From Flaccisagitta enflata (lineage: Eukaryota; Chaetognatha; Sagittoidea; Aphragmophora), in assembly GCA_965153355.1 (NCBI GenBank), contig OZ231126.1:3596001-3660000 (forward strand): a stretch of DNA of 64,000 nucleotides, in the 5' to 3' direction. The notes under the pieces are model-generated. The model was not told where the DNA came from and ran no database searches. It saw only the letters and a list, made by a program, of their open reading frames with translations. A program made the translations under genes and the position numbers. This document shows positions 19,618-29,280 of the stretch, piece after piece. Numbering within the stretch: position 1 is the stretch's first letter; every line of letters begins with the position of its first letter.

Positions 19618-22600
19618 TTTTCCCAGCTACCCCCCCATTGGTAGCCCTGGCTCTGGTCTTTGATATTGGATTTTCGAAGGAAATTTTGGGTACTTAAAGT
19701 GCTCCGATTTTGATGAAATTTTACATGGAGGTAATTCATGATATGAGGTATCCCCAGTAAAAATTTTTTCAAAATCGGTCAACTTTTAGGGGGGTAACGA
19801 AATTTTTTTTTCGTTTAAAAAATCGCGAAATAGCCGTTTTTTCAAAAGTAAGGTACCATAAAATTTTCAAAAACTTTTATTTGTTTACAAAAAAGCTTCA
19901 GTAGGGTCTTATACATGTGCATTTGAAATTTCAGGGCCATTTTTCAACTTTTTTTTAGGTTAGAGGTTGAAAAGAGGCCTAAAATTGGCCATTTTCGCGA
20001 TTTTTGGTTTTACGGTCTTCAATACATTGTTATTTGACACCCAAAAAAGGCTCTCAGGGTCACCAAATTTTTTTTGGGCATCACCAAGAGTCCCCTAAAG
20101 GAATTTCAGCCCATGGTTCATAGGTGCCTGCCATATCATGGCAATGTCTCAGGCCCAAAGACGATTTTTGGTTTTTTTTTTCCAGAATTTTGGATTTTCG
20201 AAGGCAATATTGGGTACTTCAAGTGATCCGATTTTTATGAAATTTTACATGGAGGTAGTCCATAATGTGAAATACCTCCAGTAAAAATTTTGTCTGAATT
20301 GGTCAACTTTTTGGGGGGTAACAGCTTTTTTTTTCTTTTTAAAAATCGCGAAATAGCCGATTTTTCAAAATTAAGGTACCATAAAACTTTCAAAAACTTT
20401 TATTTGTTTACAAAAAAGCTTCAGTAGGGTCTTATACATGTGCATTTGAAATTTCAGGGCCATTTTTCAACTTTTTTTTAAGTTACAGGTTGAAAAGAGG
20501 CCTAAACTTGGCCATTTTCGCAATTTTTTGTTTTACGGTCTTCAATAAATTGTTATTTGACACCCAAAAAAGGCTCTCAAGGTCACCAAATTTTTTTGGG
20601 GCATCACCAAGAGTCCCCTAAAGGAATTTCAGCCCATGGTTTATAGGTGCCTGCCATATCATGGCAATGTCTCAGGCCCAAAGACAATTTTTGGGTTTTT
20701 TTTTCCAGAATTTTGGATTTTCGAAGGCAATTTTTGGTACTTCAAGTGCTCCGATTTTTATGAAATTTTACATGGAGGTAGTCAATAATGTGAAATACCT
20801 CCAGTAAAAATTTTGTCAAAATCGGTCAATTTTTAGGGGGGTAACGGTTTTTTTTTTCGTTTAAAAAATCGCGAAATAGCCGTTTTTTAAAAATTAAGGT
20901 ACCATAAAATTTTCAAAAACTTTTATTTGTTTACAAAAAAGCTTCAGTAGGGTCTTATACATGTGCATTTGAAATTTCAGGGCCATTTTTCAACTTTTTT
21001 TTAGGTTACAGGTTGAAAAGAGGCCTAAAATTGGCCATTTTCGCGATTTTTTGTTTTACGGTCTTCATTAAATTGTTATTTGACACCCAAAAAAGGCTCT
21101 CAGGGCCACCAAATTTTTTTTGGGCATCACCAAGAGTCCCCTAAAGGAATTTCAGCCCATGGTTTATAGGTGCCTGCCATATCATGGCAATGTCTCAGGC
21201 CCAAAGACGATTTTTGGGTATTTTTTTCCAGAATTTTGGATTTTTGAAGGCAATTTTTGGTACTTCAAGTGCTCCGATTTTGATGAAATTTTACATGGAG
21301 GTAGTCCATAATGTGAAATACCTCCAGTAAAAATTTTGTCCAAATCGGTCAACTTTTAGGGGGGTAACGAAATTTTTTTTTGTTTAGAAAATCGCGAAAA
21401 AGCAGTTTTTTCAAATTTTAGGTACCTTAAAATTTTCACAGCCTCATAATTTTTTACATGCAGCTCAATTAGGGTCTAATACATGTGCATGTAAAATTTC
21501 ATGGCTCTACTCCAAGTTTAAGATGGTTTTTAGGCAAAAAAACGCCAAAAACGGCCATTTTGGGCACTTTTTTTTGAGACATTCGAACACGCACCTGATA
21601 TTGGGTCAAGCAAGCCTGGATTAGTGTTCCCCAAAGTATTACGCACATTTCAAGACCCAACTTCATAGGGGTCCCCGGACTCGCCCTTTTGACCCCTCCA
21701 AACTTTGAGCTAGAAAGTCTTATTCCTCAGACGGCATAGGTCATCGGCCCCTTCAGGGCCTCTGCCCAATCATAGATTCACCTTCGAATATTATACTTGA
21801 TTGTCGGCATGGCGTACTATTCCTGCCCTAATAACATTTTTGATTCATTTCTTTTTTCCAGATTTGACGCTCGTCAGGCGAATGTGAATCTGGGGAAAAG
21901 GAGAGCAGAAACTCCAAAACGTGGTACTACTTTTTTAGTCACGTGCACGCGACTCTACAACCCGCTCTGTCCGTCTGACGGTCTGTTGGTCGGCTGGTCG
22001 GTCCATAACTTTTTACTTTTTTTTTTCATCATTATATGTTATTAAAAGCCATTTTCATTCATTTGAAATTATTTAAAGACAGTTAGATTTAGTCTTTTGG
22101 TCTTTTTGTCTTTTAATCTAACAGTTAGCAGGGTCCAGAAATGTATAAAAAGTGTGATCTAATTCTATCCACTTGTCGCAAGACCAATTTTAGGGTGGGG
22201 AATCAGCTCAAATCACCAAAAAAATTCTCTGGTCAAAATTTGGGACGCTACTGCTGCATATCTCAGGTCAGAAGGCCATATTAGGTCAAAATGTGGGAAT
22301 TATGAAAATCTGATTGCAGATTCAGAATCTTTGCAAAAAAAGCAAACAGAAACAGCTCTTCTTCTTTAGATATTCCAACTAGAACATGATTTGATATAAC
22401 TTCAAAGGTCATATTCAAGTCAAATTTGCTCTTTTGTTTGAAATCTTTTTTTTTAAGCACTTGATGATAATTTTGACTGCGTTTCAGATAGAATATCAAA
22501 AAAAGCACATCTTTATGTAGTTTTTTTGCAAGGATTCTGAATCTGCAATCAGATTTTCAAAATTCCAATTTTGAAATTTTAACCATTTATAGCTTTTTGA

Positions 22601-22961
22601 CCTAAGATATGCAGCGGTAGCGTCCCAAATCTTGGCCAGAGAATTTTTTCGATGGTCTGAGCTGATTCCCTCTCGTGACAAGTGGATGATATTCGATCAT
22701 ACTTTTTATACATCTCTGGACATTGTTAATCTTATGGCCTTAACAATCGCACGCGGCTGTAAGGTGTTGGCCTTGTTGGTCAAGAAAAAAAATCATATTG
22801 TTCCGCTAAGTAAATCCGTTACTTAAGAGAGAGATCCCTTCCCATTTTCTTTATATTCAGGGAATGTGCTTTTGGAGAGACTAACGAAGGGGTTGAATGA
22901 GCTAAAGTTGAAGAGAAGGCAGCACATGGTCATGAACCTTCGCGGTATGTTAATGGCTTGA
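15675..22961 (+). CDS. small secreted peptide precursor, three coding exons (spliced)
   Basis: Coding exons: 15675-15739 (donor AG|GTAAG), 21862-21923 (acceptor TTTTTTCCAG, donor GTG|GTACTA) and 22861-22961 (acceptor TTATATTCAG). Phases agree throughout (2, then 1). The first exon encodes a signal peptide: MFDKK, then a hydrophobic run (about residues 6-18) and a small-residue stretch before AER. The rest is about 53 residues with likely prohormone-convertase sites: LGKRR (residues 32-36, the Gly could give an amidated C-terminus), TPKR (39-42) and KLKRRQ (58-63). Read this way the protein is about 75 residues, ending LRGMLMA. A good donor (CGCG|GTATGT after 22944) would instead join the frame at 23051-23388. 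Product family not recognised: a neuropeptide-like or other secreted peptide precursor is inferred. Intron 1 (6.1 kb) holds a giant inverted repeat and intron 2 holds a HINE-like element. Confidence 0.65.
15838..16062. mobile_element. degraded hAT-end fragments in intron 1
   Basis: 15843-15913 matches the right end of the CAGGGGTG hAT family (GAGGAAGAAAATCAAAGGC, then CACTCAATTATATACACTAC). 16029-16062 matches the left end (CAGGGGTGTATA...TATTATTGAGTCG). The interior is missing. Confidence 0.6.
16063..16200. repeat. CTCTGTCTTT pyrimidine simple repeat
   Basis: An irregular CTCTCTGTCTTTCTGCC repeat grading into (CT)n. It gives Leu/Ser/Val/Cys-rich frames that are not genes. Confidence 0.9.
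16371..16850. repeat. GGTCAGCGGTACC-family repeat with 21 bp tandem core
   Basis: The head GGTCAGCGGTACCCGTTGCC with GGGCAGTGGCC...GGTGACCTA (16374-16455) is followed by about 17 units of 21 bp (GAGGCTGGAATTTGAGCCT and variants, 16480-16845). Each unit is itself an imperfect palindrome (GAGGCT...AGCCTC). A short G-run follows. Confidence 0.8.
17746..18136 (+). mobile_element. HINE-like element in the left arm of the inverted repeat
   Basis: Starts AACAAGGCCAACACC, has a 33 bp direct duplication (ACACCTATAAGTGCGAGACT... twice), a TGACTTAAAA/TGACTTAGAA array, a GACGGACGGACC microsatellite and GGGTTGTAGAG, and ends in GTCGCGTGCACGCGAC followed by TAAAAA. Unlike most copies, the left subterminal motif (GTGCGAGAC) has drifted from the hairpin. 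The seven sister units give the empty site: TTTTGAAAAAACGG against TTTTGAA-element-AAAAACGG, so no target bases are duplicated. Confidence 0.85.
19549..19614. repeat. (CT)n microsatellite at the centre of the inverted repeat
   Basis: About 33 CT dinucleotides sit at the hinge between the two arms. Confidence 0.95.
21937..22777 (-). mobile_element. HINE-like element in intron 2 of the peptide gene
   Basis: On the minus strand it starts AACAAGGCCAACACC (22777 backwards) with a subterminal CCGCGTGCGAT, and ends in GTCGCGTGCACGTGAC then TAAAAA at 21937. The hairpin-side microsatellite is degraded. The core is not a short tandem array but a long inverted repeat (22133-22735). The element begins 13 bp after the exon donor at 21923. 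Confidence 0.8.
22133..22735. repeat. inverted repeat with about 220 bp arms inside the intron-2 element
   Basis: 22133 to about 22345 (GTCCAGAAATGTATAAAAAG, then GGGAATCAGCTCA, GGGACGCTACTGCTGCATAT, CTGATTGCAGATTCAGAATC) pairs with the inverse of about 22515-22735 with scattered mismatches. The loop is about 170 bp. Confidence 0.85.
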
Positions 22962-23050
22962 CCACACAGAAGTTTCACGATGAAAGAATCATTTCTGAGC
23001 TTCAAAAAAACCTCTTTGAAACCTGGTTTTTGATATGCTCATGCATGTAG

Positions 23051-23388
23051 GGGACGCCACGTCCACCACGTCCATGGACGTGGTACAGAGGTACCGATTC
23101 TGTGTAGCATGGAAGCAATGCTACGCGGCAGACAAGCGTCAAAGTGCGGTAGATGTGGCTAAGAAGCAGGGGGGCAGACGCTTAAGCGGGAATCACGGGG
23201 GAGATGGATGGAATGATTGTAATGAGGAAAGAACAGAATGCCAGATTTTCGATTTCGCGCAACTGCTTGCCTCGGTGGATATAATGCTCATTTGCATATT
23301 GCAGCAAATTGTTTTATGCATGCCTCTCAAAGCTCTTAAAACCATAATTGTAGTCGTTCAAAATGTCAAACATTTTCTTTTTTTCTAA
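23051..23388 (+). CDS. possible alternative last exon of the peptide gene
   Basis: Follows an acceptor-like CATGTAG and keeps the phase left by a donor after 22944. The open frame (about 112 codons, stop at 23386-23388) encodes four cysteines as C-x5-C and C-x6-C, dibasic ADKR and GGRR sites, and then a hydrophobic tail. The first 35 bp hold the palindrome CCACGTCCATGGACGTGG. The acceptor lacks a good pyrimidine tract, so the exon is uncertain. The simpler reading ends the protein at 22961. Confidence 0.3.
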
Positions 23389-23503
23389 GGCCGAGCAAAG
23401 GCCCAATAATTTTGTAATAACAGTGCAAAATGGCGAATCTTTCAAAGAAAGGTTGACTGTCAAACATGATTGCGTTTTGTTCAAAGGGATGTTGAGGATG
23501 AAA

Positions 23504-23531
23504 AAATTTCTTGACTTTAGTCAAGAAATTT
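23504..23531. other. perfect 13 bp inverted repeat
   Basis: AAATTTCTTGACT and its inverse AGTCAAGAAATTT are separated by two T. There is no T-run after it, and function is unknown. Confidence 0.6.
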
Positions 23532-23680
23532 AGAAGTAAAATCTTGCATAGATGGTTAATACTTCTCCATTAGTATGGGTGCGCGTGTGGCCCCAAAACA
23601 TAGCTTGACTCGCTCATGAGCCATGGCCCATGTTCAATTGGTGTCTGAGCCTTTGATGAAAAGGGTTGTTGAGCATTTCA

Positions 23681-23686
23681 AATAAA
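23681..23686 (+). promoter_or_regulatory. possible polyadenylation signal AATAAA
   Basis: First canonical AATAAA downstream of the peptide gene's last exon candidates. It is 720 bp from the stop at 22961 and 293 bp from the stop at 23388. Weak evidence by itself in AT-rich DNA. Confidence 0.3.
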
Positions 23687-23699
23687 TAAGGGATGAAGA

Positions 23700-25317
23700 A
23701 ATTTTATACACAGTTCAGAGCCAATATACGAGCTTGTGAAATTTTCACTGAAAAACGCGGCAGCTTGTACTGAATTTCCTTTGCTACGCGGCAGGCTAGC
23801 AAAATCGGCACCTCTGACGTGGTTTAAGTCGGTCTTGAAAACTAAGTCGGACTTGAATAAGGAGTGATTCCATATTGAAAAATTTGAAATTTTCTTGAAA
23901 AACTGTTTAAAAAGAGAAAAATTGAATTAAGTTTGTTTGAAATATCACAAAAAAGTCTCTGGATAGAAGATGTTTATTCATGAATGATGCAAAAAGTCAA
24001 AAAATTAATATTTTTTCTTAGTTTTTTCCTTTTTTTGAGTAAGTTGGTCTTGATTCTGACTCGGTCATGAAATGCTTAGTGGACGTGAACTCCCCTACAT
24101 CCATGGAAATGCTTAAATACAAGTCAGTCTGTAGGTCCACCCTATCAAGCTTTGTTGCTTTAGCAATCAACCAAAAATGTTTGCCCGCTTGAAACTTGTA
24201 AAACAACAGTTTCCTTGAAGTACCGATATAACATGAATTCTGCGGTACTTACAAGACAAATGTAAATTGCTCGTGCCTCCTATGATAAAGTTTGTTACAA
24301 ACCCTTCGCAATTCTTTTCGTATTTGTTCCAGATCTCAAACCTGGATCTCGAACCTGGAGGGAGCACTTGATGGTCCCGATCAATGCCAGAGGACAGCTC
24401 TAACTATACCCTTCCCCTAAAATGTTTTATATATTTTTCTAAAATGCTCTTAAAATTTTGTTTTAAATAGAAGAAAAATGACACATTTAGTAAAAAGTAT
24501 ATACCTGAGGATTTTTGATAGCGTTTCAAAAAACCATATTTTAGGTATGTATGTGTATGTAATGGAAGCTTACACTATATAAATGTCCGTATTTTTTCAG
24601 ATTTTCTTTAAAGTTCAATGTTTCTTATTTGGATAATTGTATGAGTTTTATATAGGATGAATTGTTGCACACATCATATAATCCTGAGGGCGAGGACAAG
24701 GGCTGCTCCTACAGCGATTGGCAAAGCCGGGACTGTGGCTAATTCTATTTTAGTCAATTCTATTTTAGTTCACTGCACGGACAAGATGAAAATCAAGTTT
24801 AACTTTAACTTGCACAAACTGGATGGCTCTTCCTCGATAACTAATTGCTGATTAAAAATATAACAATAATGAGCCGTGCAGCCACAAATATGTAGAGGTT
24901 CTTTTTGCGGTAAAGATATTTTAAATGAAGAATTTTGACTTAGTAGATTTCGTTAATTTTTGACTTAGTATTTTATCCTCTTTTAACAATTGTAAGTTAA
25001 AACCAATCGCTTTCAATGCGTTTTCAATTAAAAAGACACGTCCAACCCTGCCTAACTGGGCCTAGGGGCATGCGACGGTGATTGAATTCTGGTACTTGAC
25101 TTCTATCACTTCCTTGATAATTCTTTAGCGATTTAATCGAGCCGCCAGAATGTTCAAATGAAAGTTGGTGTAAATACAGTGCGGCGCAAAAAAAGCAGGA
25201 TACAGTAATTGTTGTCTGGTCTTGGAAATACGGGGAAATTCATTACAGGAAGACAAATGAAGTTAAAGAATAAAGAATGTAAACTGATACAAGTAGTAAG
25301 GGGAATCAAAAATTTTA
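23700..25317. other. AT-rich unassigned DNA
   Basis: No gene, RNA or repeat family was recognised. Open frames are short and lack motifs. TTCTATTTTAGT occurs twice at 24744-24769. Confidence 0.45.
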
Positions 25318-25884
25318 GGCTATCATCTAGTATCCGGGATTGAGTAAAACTGTTTTATCAAAGACGCATAATGAAAAAGCTCCATTGAAATTGACATCAA
25401 CCATGATCTAAAACAACTGACGCCACCCCTAACCCTAACCCTAACACCACCCCTAACCCTTACCGCACCCCTAACCTTAACCCTAACCCTTATCCCTAAA
25501 CCTACCCCTAACCCCACCCCTAACCCTTACCGCACCCCTAACCTTAACCCTAACCCTTATCCCTAAACCTACCCCTAACCCCAACCCCACCCCTAAACCT
25601 AACCCAACCCCTAACCCCACCCCCAACCCTACCCCTACCCCTTAACCCTAACCCCAACCCCACTCCTAACCCTAACCCTAACCCTAACCTCACGACTAAC
25701 CCTAACCCTAACCCCACTCCTAACCCTAACACCACCCCTAACCCTAACCCCACCTCTAACCCTAAACATAAACAGCGTAAATTGAACGTCAATAACCTTC
25801 CTCGTGCTCGCCCGAGTCCTACAGAAACAAAAGGCTACTGTCTTCGCCTCTGAAAATCTCAATCCCGGATTCTAGATGATTGCC
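25318..25884. mobile_element. TIR-bounded element with a telomere-like core
   Basis: Left end GGCTATCATCTAGTATCCGG (continuing GATTGAG) and the reversed right end GGCAATCATCTAGAATCCGG (continuing GATTGAG) match over 27 bp with two differences. Between them, 25424-25770 is a degenerate CCCTAACCC array (CCTAACCCCACCCCTAACCC, CCGCACCCCTAACC), including a duplicated block of about 80 bp (about 25450-25600). The telomere strand is C-rich on the plus strand. Minus-strand Gly/Val/Arg-rich frames are translations of the array. Confidence 0.7.
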
Positions 25885-26119
25885 AAATTGTATATTAAGT
25901 CAGACCAGGATTTACATTGGGGTATCTCTCTATAAGCTATCTATTATACAATTTGTCAAAAAATATGAGCAGGGATCAATTTATGTACAAACTAGACTAA
26001 CTTGTTTTAACGTTAACTGTTTAGAAATTATCGTGCGCTGCATTGTTCTCTTTTTTACAGTTAAAAACGGAGGCTTCGATTCCGTTTATTACTACACTTC
26101 GCGGAATCTGCGTCTATGT
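25885..26119. other. AT-rich unassigned DNA
   Basis: Nothing was recognised. It ends where the dispersed repeat copy at 26120 begins. Confidence 0.4.
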
Positions 26120-26850
26120 TGAGCAGTGGCAGATAATTGCAACGTAGACAAACCGATTGATAGAATGGCATAGCTAGCGAGAAAACCTGTCCTGTACTAA
26201 AGCACAGTTGTAATTGAACTGACAGTCGTTCCTAATTCCTAGTGGTAATCACAGACGCGTACGCGCCAACAGAATTGAGGGCGATCGGAAGGAAGAAACG
26301 AGCCCGGATACACATCTAACCCAGTCGCGTGCAGGGAAGTGTGGGTAGGCATGAGTATCGATGAATAAGGCCGTATAACGGTATAAGGCCAAGCATTTGA
26401 GCAGAGGCTACACAATGTCGCGGCGGACAGGGGCGGAAATGCGCGTGTAAACTCTTTTCTACACTAGCATCACGGACAGACGGTCAGACGCACAGACAAA
26501 AGCTTTTCCGAAAACGCCCGATGAGATTAAGTAAAAATAAAGAATTGACGGATCGCCAAAGTTGGGCGCGTTGGCGAATAAAAGAGGGAGAGGGAAAAAG
26601 AATGAATTGAGGGAGATCACGCTAACCTATTGCGCCTTGTATCGGCTTTTCTTTGGATATTTCTTTCATATCGTTGCATAAGATAGAAACAGTTCTCGAG
26701 AGCGCGAGAAGTGACATAACCGCTCTCTTGATCTTGTGAGCGCGAAGTGACATCGGCAATTCCGCGGTGTTGAGGGAGACTTTTGTGTGGTAATTAAATA
26801 GTCTGGAACAGGTCTGGACAGACGGGGGCGGTCAACCCCATCTAAGAGGA
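26120..26850. repeat. dispersed repeat of unknown family, copy 2
   Basis: Matches 7977-8423 in the same order (GAGCAGTGGCAGATAATTGC; AATTCCTAGTGGTAATCACA; GAATGAATTGAGGGAGATCA; GCATAAGATAGAAACAG; TGTTGAGGGAGACTTTTGTG). It is interrupted at about 26297 by a degraded HINE-like sequence absent from copy 1. Confidence 0.7.
26297..26505 (+). mobile_element. degraded HINE-like element
   Basis: Begins AACGAGCCCGGATACAC with a left subterminal GTCGCGTGC. It retains the GGACAGGGGCGGAAATGCGC block and CACGGACAGACGGTCAGACG, but the terminal hairpin and CTAAAAA are lost or mutated. The right boundary is uncertain (26505-26580). Confidence 0.55.
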
Positions 26851-26911
26851 AAAGAAAACAAGTGAATAAAGGAGAAAAAAAAGGGGAAGTAAAAAGTAAA
26901 AAGAAGAAAGA

Positions 26912-27078
26912 AACAAGGCCGGATACACGGCCAATACCAGTTGCGGACGGGTGGGCAGGGGCGGAAATGCGCGTTTTCACACTTTGTGACTCGTGTTCAC
27001 GGACCAACCAACCAACCGACGGACTCACGGACGGACGGACAAAGCCTCTTATAGAGTTGCGTGTCCGCAACTAAAAAA
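26912..27078 (+). mobile_element. short HINE-like element, GTTGCGGAC subfamily
   Basis: A complete 167 bp element: AACAAGGCCGGATACACGG, left subterminal GTTGCGGAC, the shared GGGCAGGGGCGGAAATGCGC block, a CCAACCAACC/GACGGACGGAC microsatellite, CCTCTTATAGAG, and a hairpin with right arm GTCCGCAAC then TAAAAA. The subterminal motif is the exact inverse of the hairpin arm, and both differ by the same change from the twin at 4569. Confidence 0.85.
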
Positions 27079-27099
27079 AGAAGGAAAAGCGCGCGCACA

Positions 27100-27100
27100 C

Positions 27101-27146
<46 letters not shown>

Positions 27147-27177
27147 TAAGCCTAAGAGGCAAGACATGGTCATGGTC

Positions 27178-27249
<72 letters not shown>

Positions 27250-27284
27250 AAAGTAAGCCTAAGAGGCAAGACATGGTCATGGTC

Positions 27285-27362
<78 letters not shown>

Positions 27363-27392
27363 TAAGCCTAAGAGGCAAGACATGGTCATGGG
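27100..27392. repeat. three (GA)n tracts separated by a repeated 41 bp spacer
   Basis: The spacer AAAAGTAAGCCTAAGAGGC then AAGACATGGTCATGG occurs three times (about 27142, 27249, 27358), each preceded by a long (GA)n tract. It is a tandem duplication of a unit of about 108 bp. The Ser/Leu frames on the minus strand are translations of it. Confidence 0.9.
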
Positions 27393-28115
27393 CGAAAGCC
27401 TGGCAGGGGCAGTAATACATTGAGGTGTATCAGAATGGCCTCGAGGCATCAGATCGTCTGTGCCGCGGTTTCGGGCACGGGGTGGGTGTGGTAGAACACG
27501 AAAATACCCTTGGGGGGCTTCCCAAAGTCGTCCTGTAAGTACTCCACCTCTTAAAAGCTTGCGAAAATGGCCCCAAAGCTGGTGGTGACCTGTCAACTTC
27601 AATTTTTTTTTCGCCAGCCTGTTTTTGATGAATAAGCACATTTTTGGACTCATTGGGGAGCAAAAACATGTAAGAGGGTAGTGGGGTGGGTGGGTGAGGG
27701 GGGTGCCCCATGGGGTGGGGGCAAGGGGGTCAAATTGGCCAAAATTCAGGTCCTGATGGAGGTGGTCGTAAAAAATGACAAAAATTCAAAATACTAATTT
27801 TTTTGGTCAAATTATGTTGTAACTTAATGGTTTTAGCCAAAAAAACAAATCCAAATTGGAATTTTGGTTGAAAAATGCTGTATTACAGTTGTGGTGGTTG
27901 TTGGTGATTTCAACTTTGAAAGCTCATATTTTTTACACTGTTAGGAGAAAATATTTTTGGCTGGTCGCATTCAAAAAAGCATAAAAAAATCTTTCAGAAT
28001 CTCATGAATTTTGTCTAGTTTACTTCAGAAATGGCGCTACAGTGATGTTTCAAAATACAGTGAATATTATGTTTTTCAGGTGTTTGAACGATCACATTTT
28101 GTTGAGCTGTTTTTT
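27393..28115. other. unassigned DNA
   Basis: No gene is supported. A G-rich stretch lies at 27675-27732 and AT-rich DNA follows. The minus-strand frame reaching 27653 is mostly the GA repeat. Confidence 0.4.
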
Positions 28116-28352
28116 AGTCGCGTGCACGCGACTCTGCAACCCGCTCCGTCCGTCCGTCCGTCCGTCCGTCCGTCTGTCCGTAACACTTTGCTTTTTTTTG
28201 TCTTTTTGGGTCGTCTGGAGTTATTTTGAGTCATTTTTTTGTTGTTTTTGGGAATTATTGGTTACTTTTAGTCATTTTTGGTTATTTTTGTTCAGTTTTG
28301 GTCATTTTGGTCATTTTTGGTCATTTTTGATTATTTATGATTATTTTTGGTC
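28116..28352 (-). mobile_element. truncated E-type HINE-like element
   Basis: The hairpin end (GTCGCGTGCACGCGAC, then GCAACCCGCTCCGTCCGTCC and AACACTTTGC) and part of the GGTCATTTTT core are present. The left-end half is missing. It lies just outside the satellite array and beside the complete short element at 28390. Confidence 0.75.
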
Positions 28353-28389
28353 ACACCTACATACCATTACGATGACCTAAAACACTACT

Positions 28390-28529
28390 AACAAGGCCAA
28401 GTAGGCCAATAAGGTGCGACGTGTGGATCGTCGAACGAATGCATTACCCGACCAACCGACCAACCGACCAACCAACCAACCGACCAACGGCCACAGCCAG
28501 TTAAAGAGGTGCTTTGTCGCACCTAAAAA
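28390..28529 (+). mobile_element. short HINE-like element, GGTGCGAC subfamily
   Basis: A complete 140 bp element: AACAAGGCCAAGTAGGCC, left subterminal GGTGCGAC, a CCGACCAACCGACC microsatellite, AAAGAGGTGC, and a hairpin right arm GTCGCACC followed by TAAAAA. The right arm is the exact inverse of the left motif. Confidence 0.8.
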
Positions 28530-29280
28530 GCATCTAAATTACAGTCCCACGGCATGAGTGTTATCATACCTATAAGGGTGTAAACCAGCAGAAATCCCAA
28601 TTTTCCCACTTCAAAAGGATATCACTGTAGCCCAACTAGGAAATCCAATGAGATGTAAAAATTCAAGCTGCTGACTGCTCAAACATTGTTCTTTCACTGA
28701 ACCTTGTCAAATTTGTTCAATCTTTCCATTAACGCCTTCATTTCGACCCAGAAAGTTCACACATACTGAATAACAACCCTCACACCAAAGCTAAAATCTT
28801 GCCTCACAACAATTGCAGGCCCCAAATCTTTTTAACACTATCAACAGAATGGCCACAGACAGCAACTCTTTGAGTTTAAAGGAATTCCACGCGGCCAAAG
28901 TAGAGCAATCTCATTTTATATGTTAAAATCGATAAAAATCAATGTTTTTGCATACTACTGACGTCTCAGAAATGACGCTCTAGTCCCTGTCCAAATCTGT
29001 TTTTGAGCGGGGCCATTTGTTTGAAACCTAAGAGAGGGAGTCACTACAGCTGTTTCAACATGATCTAAGATGTTGAGCGCAACGAATATAGGAAAAAGAG
29101 CAATGATAACTGAGACGTGGGGAAAGGCCTTAGTTTGTTGGGGGCTTTCACTCTTTAAACAGTGTTGAGTAGTAGACTTTATGTCAAAAAATGGAGAAAA
29201 ATGTCATTTTTCAAAACAATATTTCAATTTCTATCATAATCAAGCAATAAATCAAAATAAAATACCTTTAAACAGTTTTT

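Larger units (their letters stand above)
16921..21734. repeat. 4.8 kb inverted repeat, each arm four tandem units of about 525 bp
   Basis: The outer ends CCGTCTGAGGAATAAG (16921) and its inverse (ending 21734) define two arms that meet at a (CT)n tract (19549-19614). Each arm has a unique outer part of about 360 bp (AGTAGAGCCATGAAATTT, CAATATCAGGTGCGTGTTCG) and four tandem units. Marker CCCCCTAAAAGTTGACCGAT occurs near 17283, 18181, 18703 and 19226, and its inverse near 19785, 20308, 20834 and 21355. The left arm carries an extra HINE (17746-18136), and without it the arms are about 2.2 and 2.1 kb. The structure lies wholly in intron 1 of the peptide gene, so the pre-mRNA could form a hairpin of about 2 kb. 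Confidence 0.9.

Noticed and set aside
25424-25770. Chromosome end or fusion point
   Set aside because: The telomere-like repeats are degenerate, flanked on both sides by ordinary DNA and enclosed by inverted repeats.
26997-27653. 218-codon minus-strand frame
   Set aside because: Mostly the (GA)n repeat and its spacer read in the Leu/Ser frame. The remainder has no motif.
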